Below, in pieces: positions 37,566 to 47,135 of a DNA stretch of 64,000 nucleotides. The stretch is from Bacilli bacterium (GTDB taxonomy: Bacteria > Bacillota_I > Bacilli_A > RF39 > UBA660): contig JAGAWU010000057.1 of NCBI GenBank assembly GCA_017941235.1, forward strand, positions 1-64,000. Direction: 5' to 3'. Each line of letters begins with the position of its first letter. The first letter of the stretch is position 1. The notes beneath the pieces were generated by a model. That model worked only from the letters and a program-made list of their open reading frames with translations, was not told the DNA's origin and searched no databases. A program made the position numbers and the translations under genes.

Positions 37566-38675
37566 ATGAAGAGGTTATTTAAGATCATGTTAAAGATTTT
37601 TATTATAGTTTTAATTATTATAGTTTTGGCTTTTTTATTTATTAAACTTTATAAACCATTTGGTTCTTCTCCTAATAAAAATGATAAGAATGATTATTTT
37701 AAGAGAAGTAAAATATTTAAAGATGGTAAATTTGTAAATATAAAAGATTCTAATACTAATGATAATTATATTGATACATTTAAAGATAGAACTAGTGGTA
37801 AAGATACTACTCCTTTAGATGAGATTCCTTATAAAAAATATAAATATAAAAAGGCTAAAAAAGATGAAGTTTTAATTACTTGGTTTGGGCATTCTAGTAT
37901 TCTAATTCAAATGCATGGACTTAATATATTAGTAGATCCAATATTTGATAAGAGGTCTTCACCAGTATCATTTGTTGGACCTAAAAGATTTAGTAAAGTT
38001 CCAGTTAATATTAATGATTTACCTAAAATTGATGTTATACTTCTTACACATGATCATTATGATCATGTATCATATAAAACACTTTTATCTTTAGAAGACA
38101 AAACAACTAAATTTATAGTTCCTTTAGGAATAGATAAAGATTTAGAAAAGTTTGGAATTAGTAAAGATAAAATTCAAAATATGGCTTGGTATGAGGAAAT
38201 AAATATCGATGGGCTTTCCATAATTAGTGGACCAGGTAGACATTTTTCTGGAAGATATATATTTGATCATAATGATACACTTTGGTCTTCTTGGATTTTA
38301 AAAGATGAATATCATAGTATATTTGATAGTGGTGATACTGGATATGGTAATCATTTTAAAGAAGTTTATGAGAAATATGGTCAGATTGATTTTGCTATTT
38401 TAGATGGTTCTCAATATAATGAAAAGTGGCATGGTGTTCACATGTTTCCTGAAGAAAGTGTAGAAGCATCTCTTGATCTTCATTCTAAAGTTTCTATGGT
38501 AAATCATTATGGTGCTTATGTTCTATCTAATCATTCTTGGGATGATCCAGTAGAAAGATTTACTAGAAGATGTGAAGAGAAGAATGTAGAATATGTTGCA
38601 CCTTTACTAGGAGAAACATTTAATATTGATCAATACAAAGATTATCAAACTAAATGGTGGAAAGATATAAAGTAG
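37566..38675 (+). CDS. Membrane-anchored metallo-beta-lactamase-fold hydrolase
   Basis: The 369-residue protein has an N-terminal membrane helix and a metallo-beta-lactamase domain of the UlaG/NAPE-PLD-like group. The metal motif THDHYDH is near residue 160, and further motifs are WFGHSS, SGPGRHFSGR, FDSGDTGYG and a late HYGAY. Enzymes of this group cleave phosphodiester or ester bonds; the substrate here is unknown, though N-acyl-phospholipid-type substrates fit the membrane anchor. ATG 37566 is chosen (AAAGG upstream, membrane helix directly after). It closes the operon before a terminator. Confidence 0.87.
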   Translation: MKRLFKIMLKIFIIVLIIIVLAFLFIKLYKPFGSSPNKNDKNDYFKRSKIFKDGKFVNIKDSNTNDNYIDTFKDRTSGKDTTPLDEIPYKKYKYKKAKKDEVLITWFGHSSILIQMHGLNILVDPIFDKRSSPVSFVGPKRFSKVPVNINDLPKIDVILLTHDHYDHVSYKTLLSLEDKTTKFIVPLGIDKDLEKFGISKDKIQNMAWYEEINIDGLSIISGPGRHFSGRYIFDHNDTLWSSWILKDEYHSIFDSGDTGYGNHFKEVYEKYGQIDFAILDGSQYNEKWHGVHMFPEESVEASLDLHSKVSMVNHYGAYVLSNHSWDDPVERFTRRCEEKNVEYVAPLLGETFNIDQYKDYQTKWWKDIK

Positions 38676-38702
38676 AAAACATTTACGTTTTCTGCTTTTT
38701 TT
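38674..38702 (+). terminator. Terminator of the MoxR/Bat-like operon
   Basis: AGAAAAC (38674-38680) pairs with GTTTTCT (38687-38693), then GC and seven T. Confidence 0.82.
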
Positions 38703-38727
38703 GATAGAATTTATTTAGGTGAGTTTT

Positions 38728-40494
38728 ATGAGTAAAATTAAAGTTATGGATGAAGTTCTTGCTAATAAAATAGCAGCTGGAGAAGTTATTGAAAAAATGA
38801 TGAATATCGTTAAAGAATTAGTAGAAAATAGTATTGATGCTTCAAGTGATGAAATTAAAATAGAACTTATAGATTCTGGAACTAAAATGGTTAAAATTTC
38901 TGATAACGGAATAGGTATGGATAGAGATGATGCTGAACTTAGTTTTTCTAGACATGCTACTAGTAAATGCAAAGATTTACATGATCTTTTTAATATTAAT
39001 TCACTTGGTTTTAGAGGAGAAGCTCTTCCTTCAATAGCATCTATTTCTAAAGTTACTTTAAAAACTTCTAATGGTGATGTTGGAACACTTGTTAAAATAG
39101 AGGGTGGAAAAGTTATAGAGGTTTCATCATCTGATTTACAAAAAGGAACTACAATTACTGTAGAAGATGTATTTTATAATACGCCTGTAAGACTTAAATA
39201 TATTAAAAATCTTTATAGTGAACTTGCTAATATTGTAGAATACATAAATAAAATGGCTCTTTCTTATCCAAATATAAAATTTACTTTAATAAATAATGAT
39301 AAAGTTTTACTAGATACAGCAGGTGATGGTAATTTATTAAAAGTTATTTATGAAATATATGGTGGTAGTGTTGCAAAAAGAATGGTTGAGGTATCAGATT
39401 CTAATGATGATTATCATATAAGTGGTTATATTTCATATCCTGAAAATCAAAGGGCTTCTAGAAATAGTATTACAACACTAATTAATGGACGTGTTATTAG
39501 AAATAATGACTTAGTTAGAATAATAACTGATATATATCATTTATATATGCCTAAGGATAAATTTCCAATAATAGTTTTAAATATAGAAACAGACCCAATT
39601 TTAGTTGATGTTAATGTACATCCTACTAAAATGGATGTTAAATTTTCTAAAATGGATACATTAAAAGAACTACTTACTGAGATGATTAATTCAAAATTAA
39701 AAGAGCTTACTATGATACCTGATATTTCTATTAAAACTAGGACAGATATTAGTTTTGATGAAGTAGAAGACGATCCTAATGAAATATCTTATCAAGAAAC
39801 TACTATTACTTTTGATGTAGAAGAAGAGAGTACTGTAGAAAAAAAAGCTATAAATGAAGAAAAAGTAGTTAAGCAAATTGAAATGGAAGAAATAGTTCCA
39901 GAAGAATATAAAATAAAAGAAATGATACCTAGAGGTATAGTTTATAAAACTTATATAATAGCCGAAAACTCTGATGGTATGTATATAATAGATCAACATG
40001 CTGCTGCTGAAAGAGTTAACTATGAAAAGTGTATGAAAAAAGTGCTTAACTCTGAAATAGAAAGAGTAGATATGCTTATACCTGTAAGAGTAGAACTTCC
40101 TAAAAATGAATTCTTAATAGTAAGAGAACACTTAGATTTACTTGATGAACTTGGATTATTAACAGAAGAATTTGATGAAAATACATTTGTAGTTAGAACA
40201 CATCCGACTTGGATACGTGGAGATTTAGAAAAAGGCGATATAGAAAAAATATTTGAAGTAATAGCGCATCATGAAGATTTCTCAAAAGAGAAGTTTGTAG
40301 ATCATTTTGTTGCTACTATGGCTTGTCGTATGTCAATTAAAGCAAATGATTACATAACACTTGAAGAAGCAGAGTTTTTACTTAATGAACTTAGAAAATG
40401 TGAGAATCCATTTAACTGTCCACATGGAAGACCAACAATAATAACTTACACTAAATATGAACTTGAGAAAATGTTTAAAAGAATTATGAATTGA
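38728..40494 (+). CDS. mutL: DNA mismatch repair protein MutL (endonuclease type)
   Basis: The 588-residue protein has the N-terminal GHKL ATPase (KELVENSIDA, DNGIGM, GFRGEAL, TTITVEDVFYNTPVR), a variable acidic linker (about 330-400) and the C-terminal dimerisation/endonuclease domain. The nuclease motif DQHAAAERVNYE begins at Asp422, and the zinc-site parts ACRMS and FNCPHGRPT are present, so this is a nicking MutL as in Bacillus. MutS is not next to it. ATG 38728 follows AGGTGAG; GTG 38719 overlaps that site. Confidence 0.95.
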   Translation: MSKIKVMDEVLANKIAAGEVIEKMMNIVKELVENSIDASSDEIKIELIDSGTKMVKISDNGIGMDRDDAELSFSRHATSKCKDLHDLFNINSLGFRGEALPSIASISKVTLKTSNGDVGTLVKIEGGKVIEVSSSDLQKGTTITVEDVFYNTPVRLKYIKNLYSELANIVEYINKMALSYPNIKFTLINNDKVLLDTAGDGNLLKVIYEIYGGSVAKRMVEVSDSNDDYHISGYISYPENQRASRNSITTLINGRVIRNNDLVRIITDIYHLYMPKDKFPIIVLNIETDPILVDVNVHPTKMDVKFSKMDTLKELLTEMINSKLKELTMIPDISIKTRTDISFDEVEDDPNEISYQETTITFDVEEESTVEKKAINEEKVVKQIEMEEIVPEEYKIKEMIPRGIVYKTYIIAENSDGMYIIDQHAAAERVNYEKCMKKVLNSEIERVDMLIPVRVELPKNEFLIVREHLDLLDELGLLTEEFDENTFVVRTHPTWIRGDLEKGDIEKIFEVIAHHEDFSKEKFVDHFVATMACRMSIKANDYITLEEAEFLLNELRKCENPFNCPHGRPTIITYTKYELEKMFKRIMN

Positions 40495-40549
40495 TATTGA
40501 AAAAAAATTAAAAAAATAATACAATTAAGGAGTATAGAAGAGGGATAAT

Positions 40550-42100
40550 ATGGATAAAAGACAATTAGATGAGTTATTTGAACTTACTACTGATTTAAAC
40601 TTAATTAAAAGGATAGCTGATGAAGATATTTATACTATAGATTTCATAATAGAATTTATTTCTTTACATAGAGATTTAACTAGTGATGAAATATTATATT
40701 ATATAAATAAATTTACAAATTGTTGTTATGATGAAATAGTAGATGTTTCTAAAAATATTTTACTTAATAGTAATTATAATAATGAAGATTTAAAAAGTGT
40801 ATTTGATGAAATATATAGTATAGATGATTTGTTAAAATATGATCCTAGAATAGAACTTTTAAAGAAAAATGATATAGTTACAACACTTAGTAGTAGTGAA
40901 TTAATAAAATTATTAAAATCAGATATAAATTTATTACCTGAAAAAGTAAAATTAGTTGATAAATTGTGTAAAAATAGTGAAATTGAAAAAGATGAAGCGT
41001 TTCATAATCAGATTAATAAAATAATCGAAAATAATGCTTTAAAAGAAGCAATACCTAGAGTTAAAACTGTCAACCAGGATAAATTAGTAGAACAAAGAAA
41101 TGCATATATTAAGGCTGATATAATTAAAAAAATTTCTTGTTGTAGTGATAGAGATAATTCAAAAATATTTGAGATTAAGAAAAGCTTTGATAATATAGAA
41201 TCATTTGAAAGATTATGGAGTATACTTCATATAATTCAATTATATGAAGATAAAAAACAAAATCTTCGCTTTAGTCAGATAGAATTATTAATAAAACTAA
41301 ATGCAGTACTTGATTCATTGTCTTCTTCTAAACTTAATACTTATTTTGAAGATTTAGAACTTACAAAATATAGAACATTTGAAGAAATACTTGCTATTGC
41401 ATATAAAATATTACCATTTAGATTTTATGATAATAGTTTAGATGTTGAACAATTATTAGTTCATCAAAGTATTGTTTCTAAAAGAGATTTTGAACAGAGT
41501 ATGTACTTTGTAGATGAACTTGATAAGTATACTAATGAAAAACATTCATATAAAGGATTAAAATCACTTTATGATATTGCATTAAATGTTTCTACAGATT
41601 TTGATGTTCAGAAAAACCAATTTAATTATGTAAAATTACTTAAAAATGATTTTGACAAAGAATGTGCTACTAAAATATTTTTAACATCTAGGTATACTGG
41701 GACAAGCTTTTTAGAATGTGCTAAATATATTGATGAAATTGTTAAATGTGATGATATTTCTAAAAAGAAATGTTTAACTGATGTATTTAGATTTATTTTT
41801 GAAAATGAAAATTTAACTATAGATGAAAAGAAAGCACTTGTAAAACTAATTAGAAAAGCTGATTCTAAGACAGAAACAAAAGCTGTTTCAGAAATAGTAA
41901 AATATTCTAAGCATTTACCTTTAAGTGATATTTATTCTTTAATTAGTTTAGATGAGCAATCTAATGCATCTAAGGTAACAGAGGCACAAAGAGATATTAA
42001 ATTTATAAATAGTATTAAAGATGCTGCTAGTAGAGAAGATATGATTTATGTATTTAATTCTATACCGCAATCAAAGAGTAATGGCTATTTTCATTTTTAG
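40550..42100 (+). CDS. Unrecognised large helical protein
   Basis: The product (516 residues) is nearly all helical, rich in Lys, Asp, Ile and Leu, without signal peptide, membrane helix or any motif I can name. Repeated short helices suggest an alpha-solenoid-like fold, but no defined repeat is visible. It starts 55 bases after mutL and may be co-transcribed with it. It ends just before the clpB control region. It is similar in character to the other long unknowns of this window (18906-20822, 50850-51638). Confidence 0.6.
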   Translation: MDKRQLDELFELTTDLNLIKRIADEDIYTIDFIIEFISLHRDLTSDEILYYINKFTNCCYDEIVDVSKNILLNSNYNNEDLKSVFDEIYSIDDLLKYDPRIELLKKNDIVTTLSSSELIKLLKSDINLLPEKVKLVDKLCKNSEIEKDEAFHNQINKIIENNALKEAIPRVKTVNQDKLVEQRNAYIKADIIKKISCCSDRDNSKIFEIKKSFDNIESFERLWSILHIIQLYEDKKQNLRFSQIELLIKLNAVLDSLSSSKLNTYFEDLELTKYRTFEEILAIAYKILPFRFYDNSLDVEQLLVHQSIVSKRDFEQSMYFVDELDKYTNEKHSYKGLKSLYDIALNVSTDFDVQKNQFNYVKLLKNDFDKECATKIFLTSRYTGTSFLECAKYIDEIVKCDDISKKKCLTDVFRFIFENENLTIDEKKALVKLIRKADSKTETKAVSEIVKYSKHLPLSDIYSLISLDEQSNASKVTEAQRDIKFINSIKDAASREDMIYVFNSIPQSKSNGYFHF

Positions 42101-42122
42101 TCATTTCTTTTTTTGTCACTTT

Positions 42123-42163
42123 TTAGCACTCTCACTTGACAAGTGCTAAAATAATAGTATAAT
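42123..42163 (+). promoter_or_regulatory. CIRCE element overlapping the clpB promoter
   Basis: TTAGCACTC (42123-42131), nine bases, AAGTGCTAA (42141-42149) is the HrcA operator CIRCE with a single mismatch. The -35 TTGACA (42136-42141) lies inside it, and TATAAT (42158-42163) follows at 16 bp. HrcA binding would block the polymerase directly. Confidence 0.95.
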
Positions 42164-42183
42164 TATGATTGTGAGGTGATATT

Positions 42184-44286
42184 ATGTTTAATAATAATGA
42201 AGAAGAAAATGTTCTAGAAAAATATGGTCGTAATATTACTCTTAAAGCTCGTGAAGGAAAGATGGATCCTGTTATAGGACGAGATGATGAAATACGTAAT
42301 ATTACTAGGGTTCTTTCTAGAAAAACTAAGAACAATCCAGTTTTAATTGGTGAACCTGGGGTTGGTAAAACAGCTATTGTTGAAGGACTTGCTGAAAGAA
42401 TAGTTAAAAATGATGTACCAAATAGCTTAAAAAACAAAACTATTTGGGAACTTGATATGGCTGCTTTAATAGCAGGTGCTAAGTATAGAGGAGAGTTTGA
42501 AGAAAGACTTAAAAAAGTACTTAATGAAGTTAAAAAATCTGAAGGAGAAATCATCATGTTCATTGATGAAATTCATACTATTGTAGGAGCAGGTAACTCT
42601 GAAGGTGGAATGGATACTTCAAATATATTAAAACCTATGCTTGCTAGAGGTGAAATACATGTAATTGGTGCTACTACACTTAATGAGTATCGTAAATACA
42701 TAGAGAAAGATGGAGCACTTGAAAGACGTTTTCAAAAAGTTAAAGTTAATGAACCAAGTGTAATAGATACAATAACTATACTACGTGGTTTAAAAGAAAG
42801 ATTTGAAATACATCATGGTGTAACTATACAAGATAAAGCAATTATTTCTGCTACCAATTTATCTAATAGATATATTACAGATAGATTTTTACCAGATAAA
42901 GCAATTGATTTAATAGATGAAGCTTGTGCTACTATTAGAGTTCAACTTGATAGTGTTCCTGAAGAACTTGATAATTTACAGAGAGAAATAATGAGACTCG
43001 AAGTAGAAAAAGAAGCAATAAAAAAAGAAAAAGACGAAATAAGCAAAGCTCGTGTTTTATCACTTGATGAAACCATATCTAATTTAAAATCAGAGGAAAA
43101 AGAACTTTCTAACAAATGGAAAGAAGAAAAAAATGTAATAGATTCTATTAAAGATAAAAAGAGTGAACTTGAAAAAGCAAAATTTAATCTTTCTAAAGCA
43201 GAAAATGAATATGATTTAGAAACAGCTGCTAGACTTAAACACGGAGTTATACCTACACTTGAGAAAGAACTTGCTAGTTTGCGTGAAAAAAATAATAATC
43301 GTATATTAAGTGATGTTGTTACTCCTGATGATATAGCAGTTGTTATATCTAGATGGACAGGTGTTCCTATTTCAAAACTTGTAAGTAGTGAAAAGGAAAA
43401 ATTACTTTCACTTGAAGATAATCTTAAGAAAAGAGTTATTGGCCAAGACGAAGCATTATCTTTAGTTAGTGATGCTATACTTAAAAGCCGTAGTGGTATA
43501 AAAGATCCTAATAGACCAATTGGTTCATTTATGTTTTTAGGACCAACTGGAGTAGGTAAAACAGAAGTAGCTCGTAGTTTAGCATATGAACTATTTGATG
43601 ATGAAAAACATATGATTAGAATTGATATGAGTGAATACATGGAAAAGTTCAGTGTTTCTAGACTTATAGGTTCTCCTCCAGGATATGTAGGTTATGATGA
43701 AGGTGGAGAATTGACTGAAAAAGTTAGACGTAATCCATATAGTATAGTACTTTTTGATGAAATAGAAAAAGCTCATCCTGAAGTTTTGAATTTACTACTT
43801 CAAATACTTGATGATGGTAGACTTACAGATTCTAATGGAAGACTTGTAGATTTTAAGAATACTATAATAATTATGACATCAAATTTAGGTAGTGAATATG
43901 TACTTGATGGTAAAAAAGAATTGGTTTTAAAGGAAGTACAAAATGCATTTAGACCAGAATTTATAAATAGAATAGATGAAATAATAGTATTTAATGAATT
44001 ACAAAAAGATTCAATTAGAATTATTTTAGATAAAATAATTAGTGAGATAGAAAATAGATTAAAGGACTTGGATATAACTATTAAACTTACTGAAAGATGT
44101 AAAGATTACTTAGTTGATAATGGTTATGATGTAAATTATGGGGCTAGACCTTTAAAAAGAATAGTAAGTAGAACACTAGAAGTACTTTTATCTAAGAAGA
44201 TTATAAGTGGTGAAATTAAGCCTTCTTCTATAGTTAATATTGATTATTTAGATGATGAATTTAAAATAAGTACTATTAATAAATAA
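42184..44286 (+). CDS. clpB: Disaggregase ClpB lacking the N-terminal domain
   Basis: ClpB is the ATP-driven disaggregase that works with DnaK. The 700-residue protein has AAA-1 (Walker A GEPGVGKT at 56-63), the long coiled-coil M-domain with [17 protein letters not shown] that marks ClpB rather than ClpC, and AAA-2 (Walker A GPTGVGKT at 453-460; GSPPGYVG pore region). The usual ~150-residue N-terminal substrate-binding domain is missing; the protein begins only ~24 residues before the AAA-1 entry sequence ([10 protein letters not shown]). ATG 42184 follows GAGGTGAT. Heat control by HrcA is indicated by the CIRCE upstream. Confidence 0.93.
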   Translation: MFNNNEEENVLEKYGRNITLKAREGKMDPVIGRDDEIRNITRVLSRKTKNNPVLIGEPGVGKTAIVEGLAERIVKNDVPNSLKNKTIWELDMAALIAGAKYRGEFEERLKKVLNEVKKSEGEIIMFIDEIHTIVGAGNSEGGMDTSNILKPMLARGEIHVIGATTLNEYRKYIEKDGALERRFQKVKVNEPSVIDTITILRGLKERFEIHHGVTIQDKAIISATNLSNRYITDRFLPDKAIDLIDEACATIRVQLDSVPEELDNLQREIMRLEVEKEAIKKEKDEISKARVLSLDETISNLKSEEKELSNKWKEEKNVIDSIKDKKSELEKAKFNLSKAENEYDLETAARLKHGVIPTLEKELASLREKNNNRILSDVVTPDDIAVVISRWTGVPISKLVSSEKEKLLSLEDNLKKRVIGQDEALSLVSDAILKSRSGIKDPNRPIGSFMFLGPTGVGKTEVARSLAYELFDDEKHMIRIDMSEYMEKFSVSRLIGSPPGYVGYDEGGELTEKVRRNPYSIVLFDEIEKAHPEVLNLLLQILDDGRLTDSNGRLVDFKNTIIIMTSNLGSEYVLDGKKELVLKEVQNAFRPEFINRIDEIIVFNELQKDSIRIILDKIISEIENRLKDLDITIKLTERCKDYLVDNGYDVNYGARPLKRIVSRTLEVLLSKKIISGEIKPSSIVNIDYLDDEFKISTINK

Positions 44287-44313
44287 TAATTAATTAAACT
44301 ATTATTAATGATT

Positions 44314-44334
44314 AGAGTTGTCTACAACTCTTTT
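44314..44334 (+). terminator. Terminator of clpB
   Basis: AGAGTTG (44314-44320) pairs with CAACTCT (44325-44331) around a 4-base loop, followed by TTT. Confidence 0.8.
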
Positions 44335-44340
44335 CTTTTA

Positions 44341-44369
44341 TTGAAATATTTTTCTTTAATATGTATAAT
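44341..44369 (+). promoter_or_regulatory. Promoter of tkt
   Basis: TTGAAA (44341-44346), 17 bp, TATAAT (44364-44369). It falls inside the longer possible frame of tkt, which supports the later ATG. Confidence 0.8.
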
Positions 44370-44390
44370 ATAAACAAGAGGAGTGAGAAT

Positions 44391-46364
44391 ATGAATATGG
44401 AAAGTGAAGAATTAGAACCGATTAATGAAACTAAAATAGTTGACAGTATAAGAATGCTTGCTATTGATATGATTGATGCTGCTAAGAGTGGACATCCAGG
44501 TATAGCGCTTGGAGCTGCCCCTATAATATATAGTATTTATGCTAATCATTTAAGATTTGATCCTAAGAATCCTAATTTTTATAATAGAGATAGATTTGTA
44601 CTTAGTGCTGGGCATGCTTCAAGTTTACTTTATTCAACTTTATATATGGCTGGATTTGATTTAACACTTGATGATTTAAAAAACTTTAGACAAATAGATT
44701 CTAAAACACCTGGACATCCAGAGTATAAAGTAACACCAGGGGTAGATATTTCAACTGGTCCACTTGGTGAAGGAATTGCTTCAGCTGTAGGAATGGCTAT
44801 GGCACGTAAACATACTAATAGTTTAATTGATACTAAAGAAGATTTATTAGATTATAACGTTTATGTGTTGTGCAGTGATGGAGATCTAATGGAAGGTGTT
44901 AGTTATGAAGCTGCATCTATTGCTGGAAATTTAAAACTTGATAACTTAATAGTTTTATATGATTCTAATGATATAAGTTTAGATGGTAAAGTTAGTCTTT
45001 CAACAAATAATAATATTAGACTTATATATGAAGGAATGGGCTGGAATACAATAGAAGTTATTAATTCAGAAGATTTATCTATGCTTAATTCTGCAATTGA
45101 ACAAGCTAAGAGTAGTGATAAACCAACACTAATAGAAGTAAAATCTATAATAGGACAATATTCAAAATTACAAGGAACTAATCTTTGCCATGGAACACCA
45201 CTTGAAAAAGAAGATATCTCAAATATTAAAGAAAAACTTGGAATACGTGATATACCATTTACTGTATCTACTGAAGCAGTAGAAGATTTTAGATATATTA
45301 TTAATGCAAGATGTTGTAATATAGTTTCAGACTTTGATAAAAAAATAGAGAAGTTATCTGATTATGATAAAAACTTTATTTTAGAACTTCAAAATGATCA
45401 AAAGAAGATTAATTTAAATACTTTAGATTTAGGGATTAATGAAGAAGATTCACTTAGAGTTATAGCTGGTAAAGTATTAAATGCTTATTCACATGATTCT
45501 AGAATCTTATTTGGTGGAAGTGCTGATTTATTCTCATCTTGTAAAACATTTGTAGATGGAGGATGTTTCTCAGCTGATGATTATGCTGGCAGAAATATAT
45601 TCTTTGGAGTTAGAGAACATGCAATGGGATCTATCATGAATGGTATTGCACTTTCTGGATATATTGCTTATGGTTCTACATTCCTTTCATTTAGTGATTA
45701 TTTAAAACCAGCTATACGTATGGCAACACTTCAAAATTTACCAGTTTTATATATATTTACACATGATTCAATAAGTATAGGAGAAGATGGACCAACACAT
45801 CAGCCTGTAGAACAATTAAATACACTTCGTAATATTATTAATTTAAATACATATAGGCCATGTGATGGTAATGAAGTAATAGGTTCTTTTAAAAATATAA
45901 TGAACAATGTTACACCAACTGCTTTAGTAATTTCTAGAAATAAAACTAAAACACAAGAAAAAACTAGTATTAATAAAGTATCTAAAGGTGGATATATAGT
46001 TAGAGAAGAGCAAAGAGGATTTGATGGAATACTTATATCTTCAGGAGAAGAAGTGGAGACATGTATAGAAATAGCAGAAAGACTATATGTGAAAGGATTT
46101 GACTTAAGAGTAGTTTCAATGCCATCACTAGGTATATTTTTGAAACAAGAAAATGAATATATAGATTCAATTATTCCAGTAGAAAAGAAAAAAATAGTAA
46201 TAGAAAAATCTAGAAAAGTAGATTGGAATAGAATAATATTTAATGATAAATACATTATTTCACTTGAAGAATATGGAACAAGTGGAAAAATGGAAGATGT
46301 ACTTAAAAAATATGGATTCGATGTAGATACATTAGAAGAAAAAGTAGAAAATCTAATTAAATAA
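44391..46364 (+). CDS. tkt: Transketolase
   Basis: Transketolase moves two-carbon units in the non-oxidative pentose-phosphate pathway using thiamine diphosphate. The 657-residue protein has the family signature SIRMLAIDMIDAAKSGHPG, the SAGHASSLLYS and GPLGEGIASAVGMA segments, the ThDP motif starting at GDGDL-like CSDGDLMEG, the second-domain signature (GEDGPTHQPVEQL) and the usual C-terminal domain. ATG 44391 has AAGAGGAG at 7 bases; the frame upstream contains the promoter. It is followed by sirA and yneF as in Bacillus subtilis. Confidence 0.95.
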   Translation: MNMESEELEPINETKIVDSIRMLAIDMIDAAKSGHPGIALGAAPIIYSIYANHLRFDPKNPNFYNRDRFVLSAGHASSLLYSTLYMAGFDLTLDDLKNFRQIDSKTPGHPEYKVTPGVDISTGPLGEGIASAVGMAMARKHTNSLIDTKEDLLDYNVYVLCSDGDLMEGVSYEAASIAGNLKLDNLIVLYDSNDISLDGKVSLSTNNNIRLIYEGMGWNTIEVINSEDLSMLNSAIEQAKSSDKPTLIEVKSIIGQYSKLQGTNLCHGTPLEKEDISNIKEKLGIRDIPFTVSTEAVEDFRYIINARCCNIVSDFDKKIEKLSDYDKNFILELQNDQKKINLNTLDLGINEEDSLRVIAGKVLNAYSHDSRILFGGSADLFSSCKTFVDGGCFSADDYAGRNIFFGVREHAMGSIMNGIALSGYIAYGSTFLSFSDYLKPAIRMATLQNLPVLYIFTHDSISIGEDGPTHQPVEQLNTLRNIINLNTYRPCDGNEVIGSFKNIMNNVTPTALVISRNKTKTQEKTSINKVSKGGYIVREEQRGFDGILISSGEEVETCIEIAERLYVKGFDLRVVSMPSLGIFLKQENEYIDSIIPVEKKKIVIEKSRKVDWNRIIFNDKYIISLEEYGTSGKMEDVLKKYGFDVDTLEEKVENLIK

Positions 46365-46413
46365 TTCGACAAAATAATTAGTTCTTATAATATACACTAA
46401 TATTGGTGATATT

Positions 46414-46833
46414 ATGAGAACTTTTTTAATTTTTGACATAAATGATAATTATTATTCTTTATATAAAGAATATCCAAAATCTATTTTTAATATATTAAAA
46501 CAAGTTTATTTTTTAAAAAGAGATAACTTGGGGTTTGCTAAAAATATACTTTATAGTTTAGTTAATAATATAGAAAAAAATGATCTTGATAAAAATATAT
46601 TCATAAAACTTCATAAAGATTTACCATATAGTAAAAGAGGAAATGTTCATATGTTTAATAACTTTTATTATGGTGAAATTACTACAATGGAAATAAAGAA
46701 TACTTATATAAAAATAAAGAGTAGTAAAGATTATAATTATTTTTTTAATTGTTTATCTTTTTATAATCATTTATTTGTGTGTGACTTTGAAACTAATGAT
46801 TATTTTTTTCTTAAAGATATGTTTAATGTTTAG
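46414..46833 (+). CDS. sirA: SirA-like replication inhibitor (YneE family)
   Basis: The 139-residue protein resembles SirA of Bacillus subtilis. It has an MRTFLIFDINDNYYSLYKE-type start, KLHKDLPYSKRGNVHMFNN in the middle and a final LFVCDFETNDYFFLKD segment. In Bacillus SirA binds DnaA domain I and blocks new rounds of replication at sporulation. The gene order tkt-sirA-yneF is also that of Bacillus, which supports the call. A TATAAT at 46386-46391 may give it its own promoter. Whether this organism sporulates cannot be told from the window. Confidence 0.8.
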   Translation: MRTFLIFDINDNYYSLYKEYPKSIFNILKQVYFLKRDNLGFAKNILYSLVNNIEKNDLDKNIFIKLHKDLPYSKRGNVHMFNNFYYGEITTMEIKNTYIKIKSSKDYNYFFNCLSFYNHLFVCDFETNDYFFLKDMFNV

Positions 46834-46897
46834 TAAAATAAAGCTTTACGAATATTTAAAAATTTAGTAAAATATTATAAGAAAAGGAGATGAAGTT

Positions 46898-47113
46898 ATG
46901 AATATCGTTCATGATATTATATTAATAGTAGTAAGTTTAATTATTGGAGCAGCAGCAGGTTTCTTTATAGCTCGTCATGTTATGAAAAAGTATTTAAAGG
47001 AAAATCCTCCTATTAATGAAGCTATGATTAAAGATTTAATGATGCAAATGGGGAGAAAACCTAATCAAAAACAAATTAATCAAATGATGAAGTCAATGAG
47101 TAAATATATGTAA
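46898..47113 (+). CDS. yneF: YneF family (UPF0154) small membrane protein
   Basis: The 71-residue protein has one N-terminal membrane helix with a GAAAGFF glycine/alanine pattern. The UPF0154 tail follows, with [23 protein letters not shown] and a short repeat of QMM/SMS residues at the end. Its function is unknown. It follows sirA by 64 bases, as in Bacillus subtilis. ATG 46898 has AAAAGGAGATG before it. Confidence 0.93.
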   Translation: MNIVHDIILIVVSLIIGAAAGFFIARHVMKKYLKENPPINEAMIKDLMMQMGRKPNQKQINQMMKSMSKYM

Positions 47114-47135
47114 TTTAGATTATTAGGAGTTAATT

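Noticed and set aside
42132-43640. Long reading frames on the minus strand opposite clpB
   Set aside because: They lack ribosome sites and are explained by the codon bias of the conserved clpB gene on the other strand.
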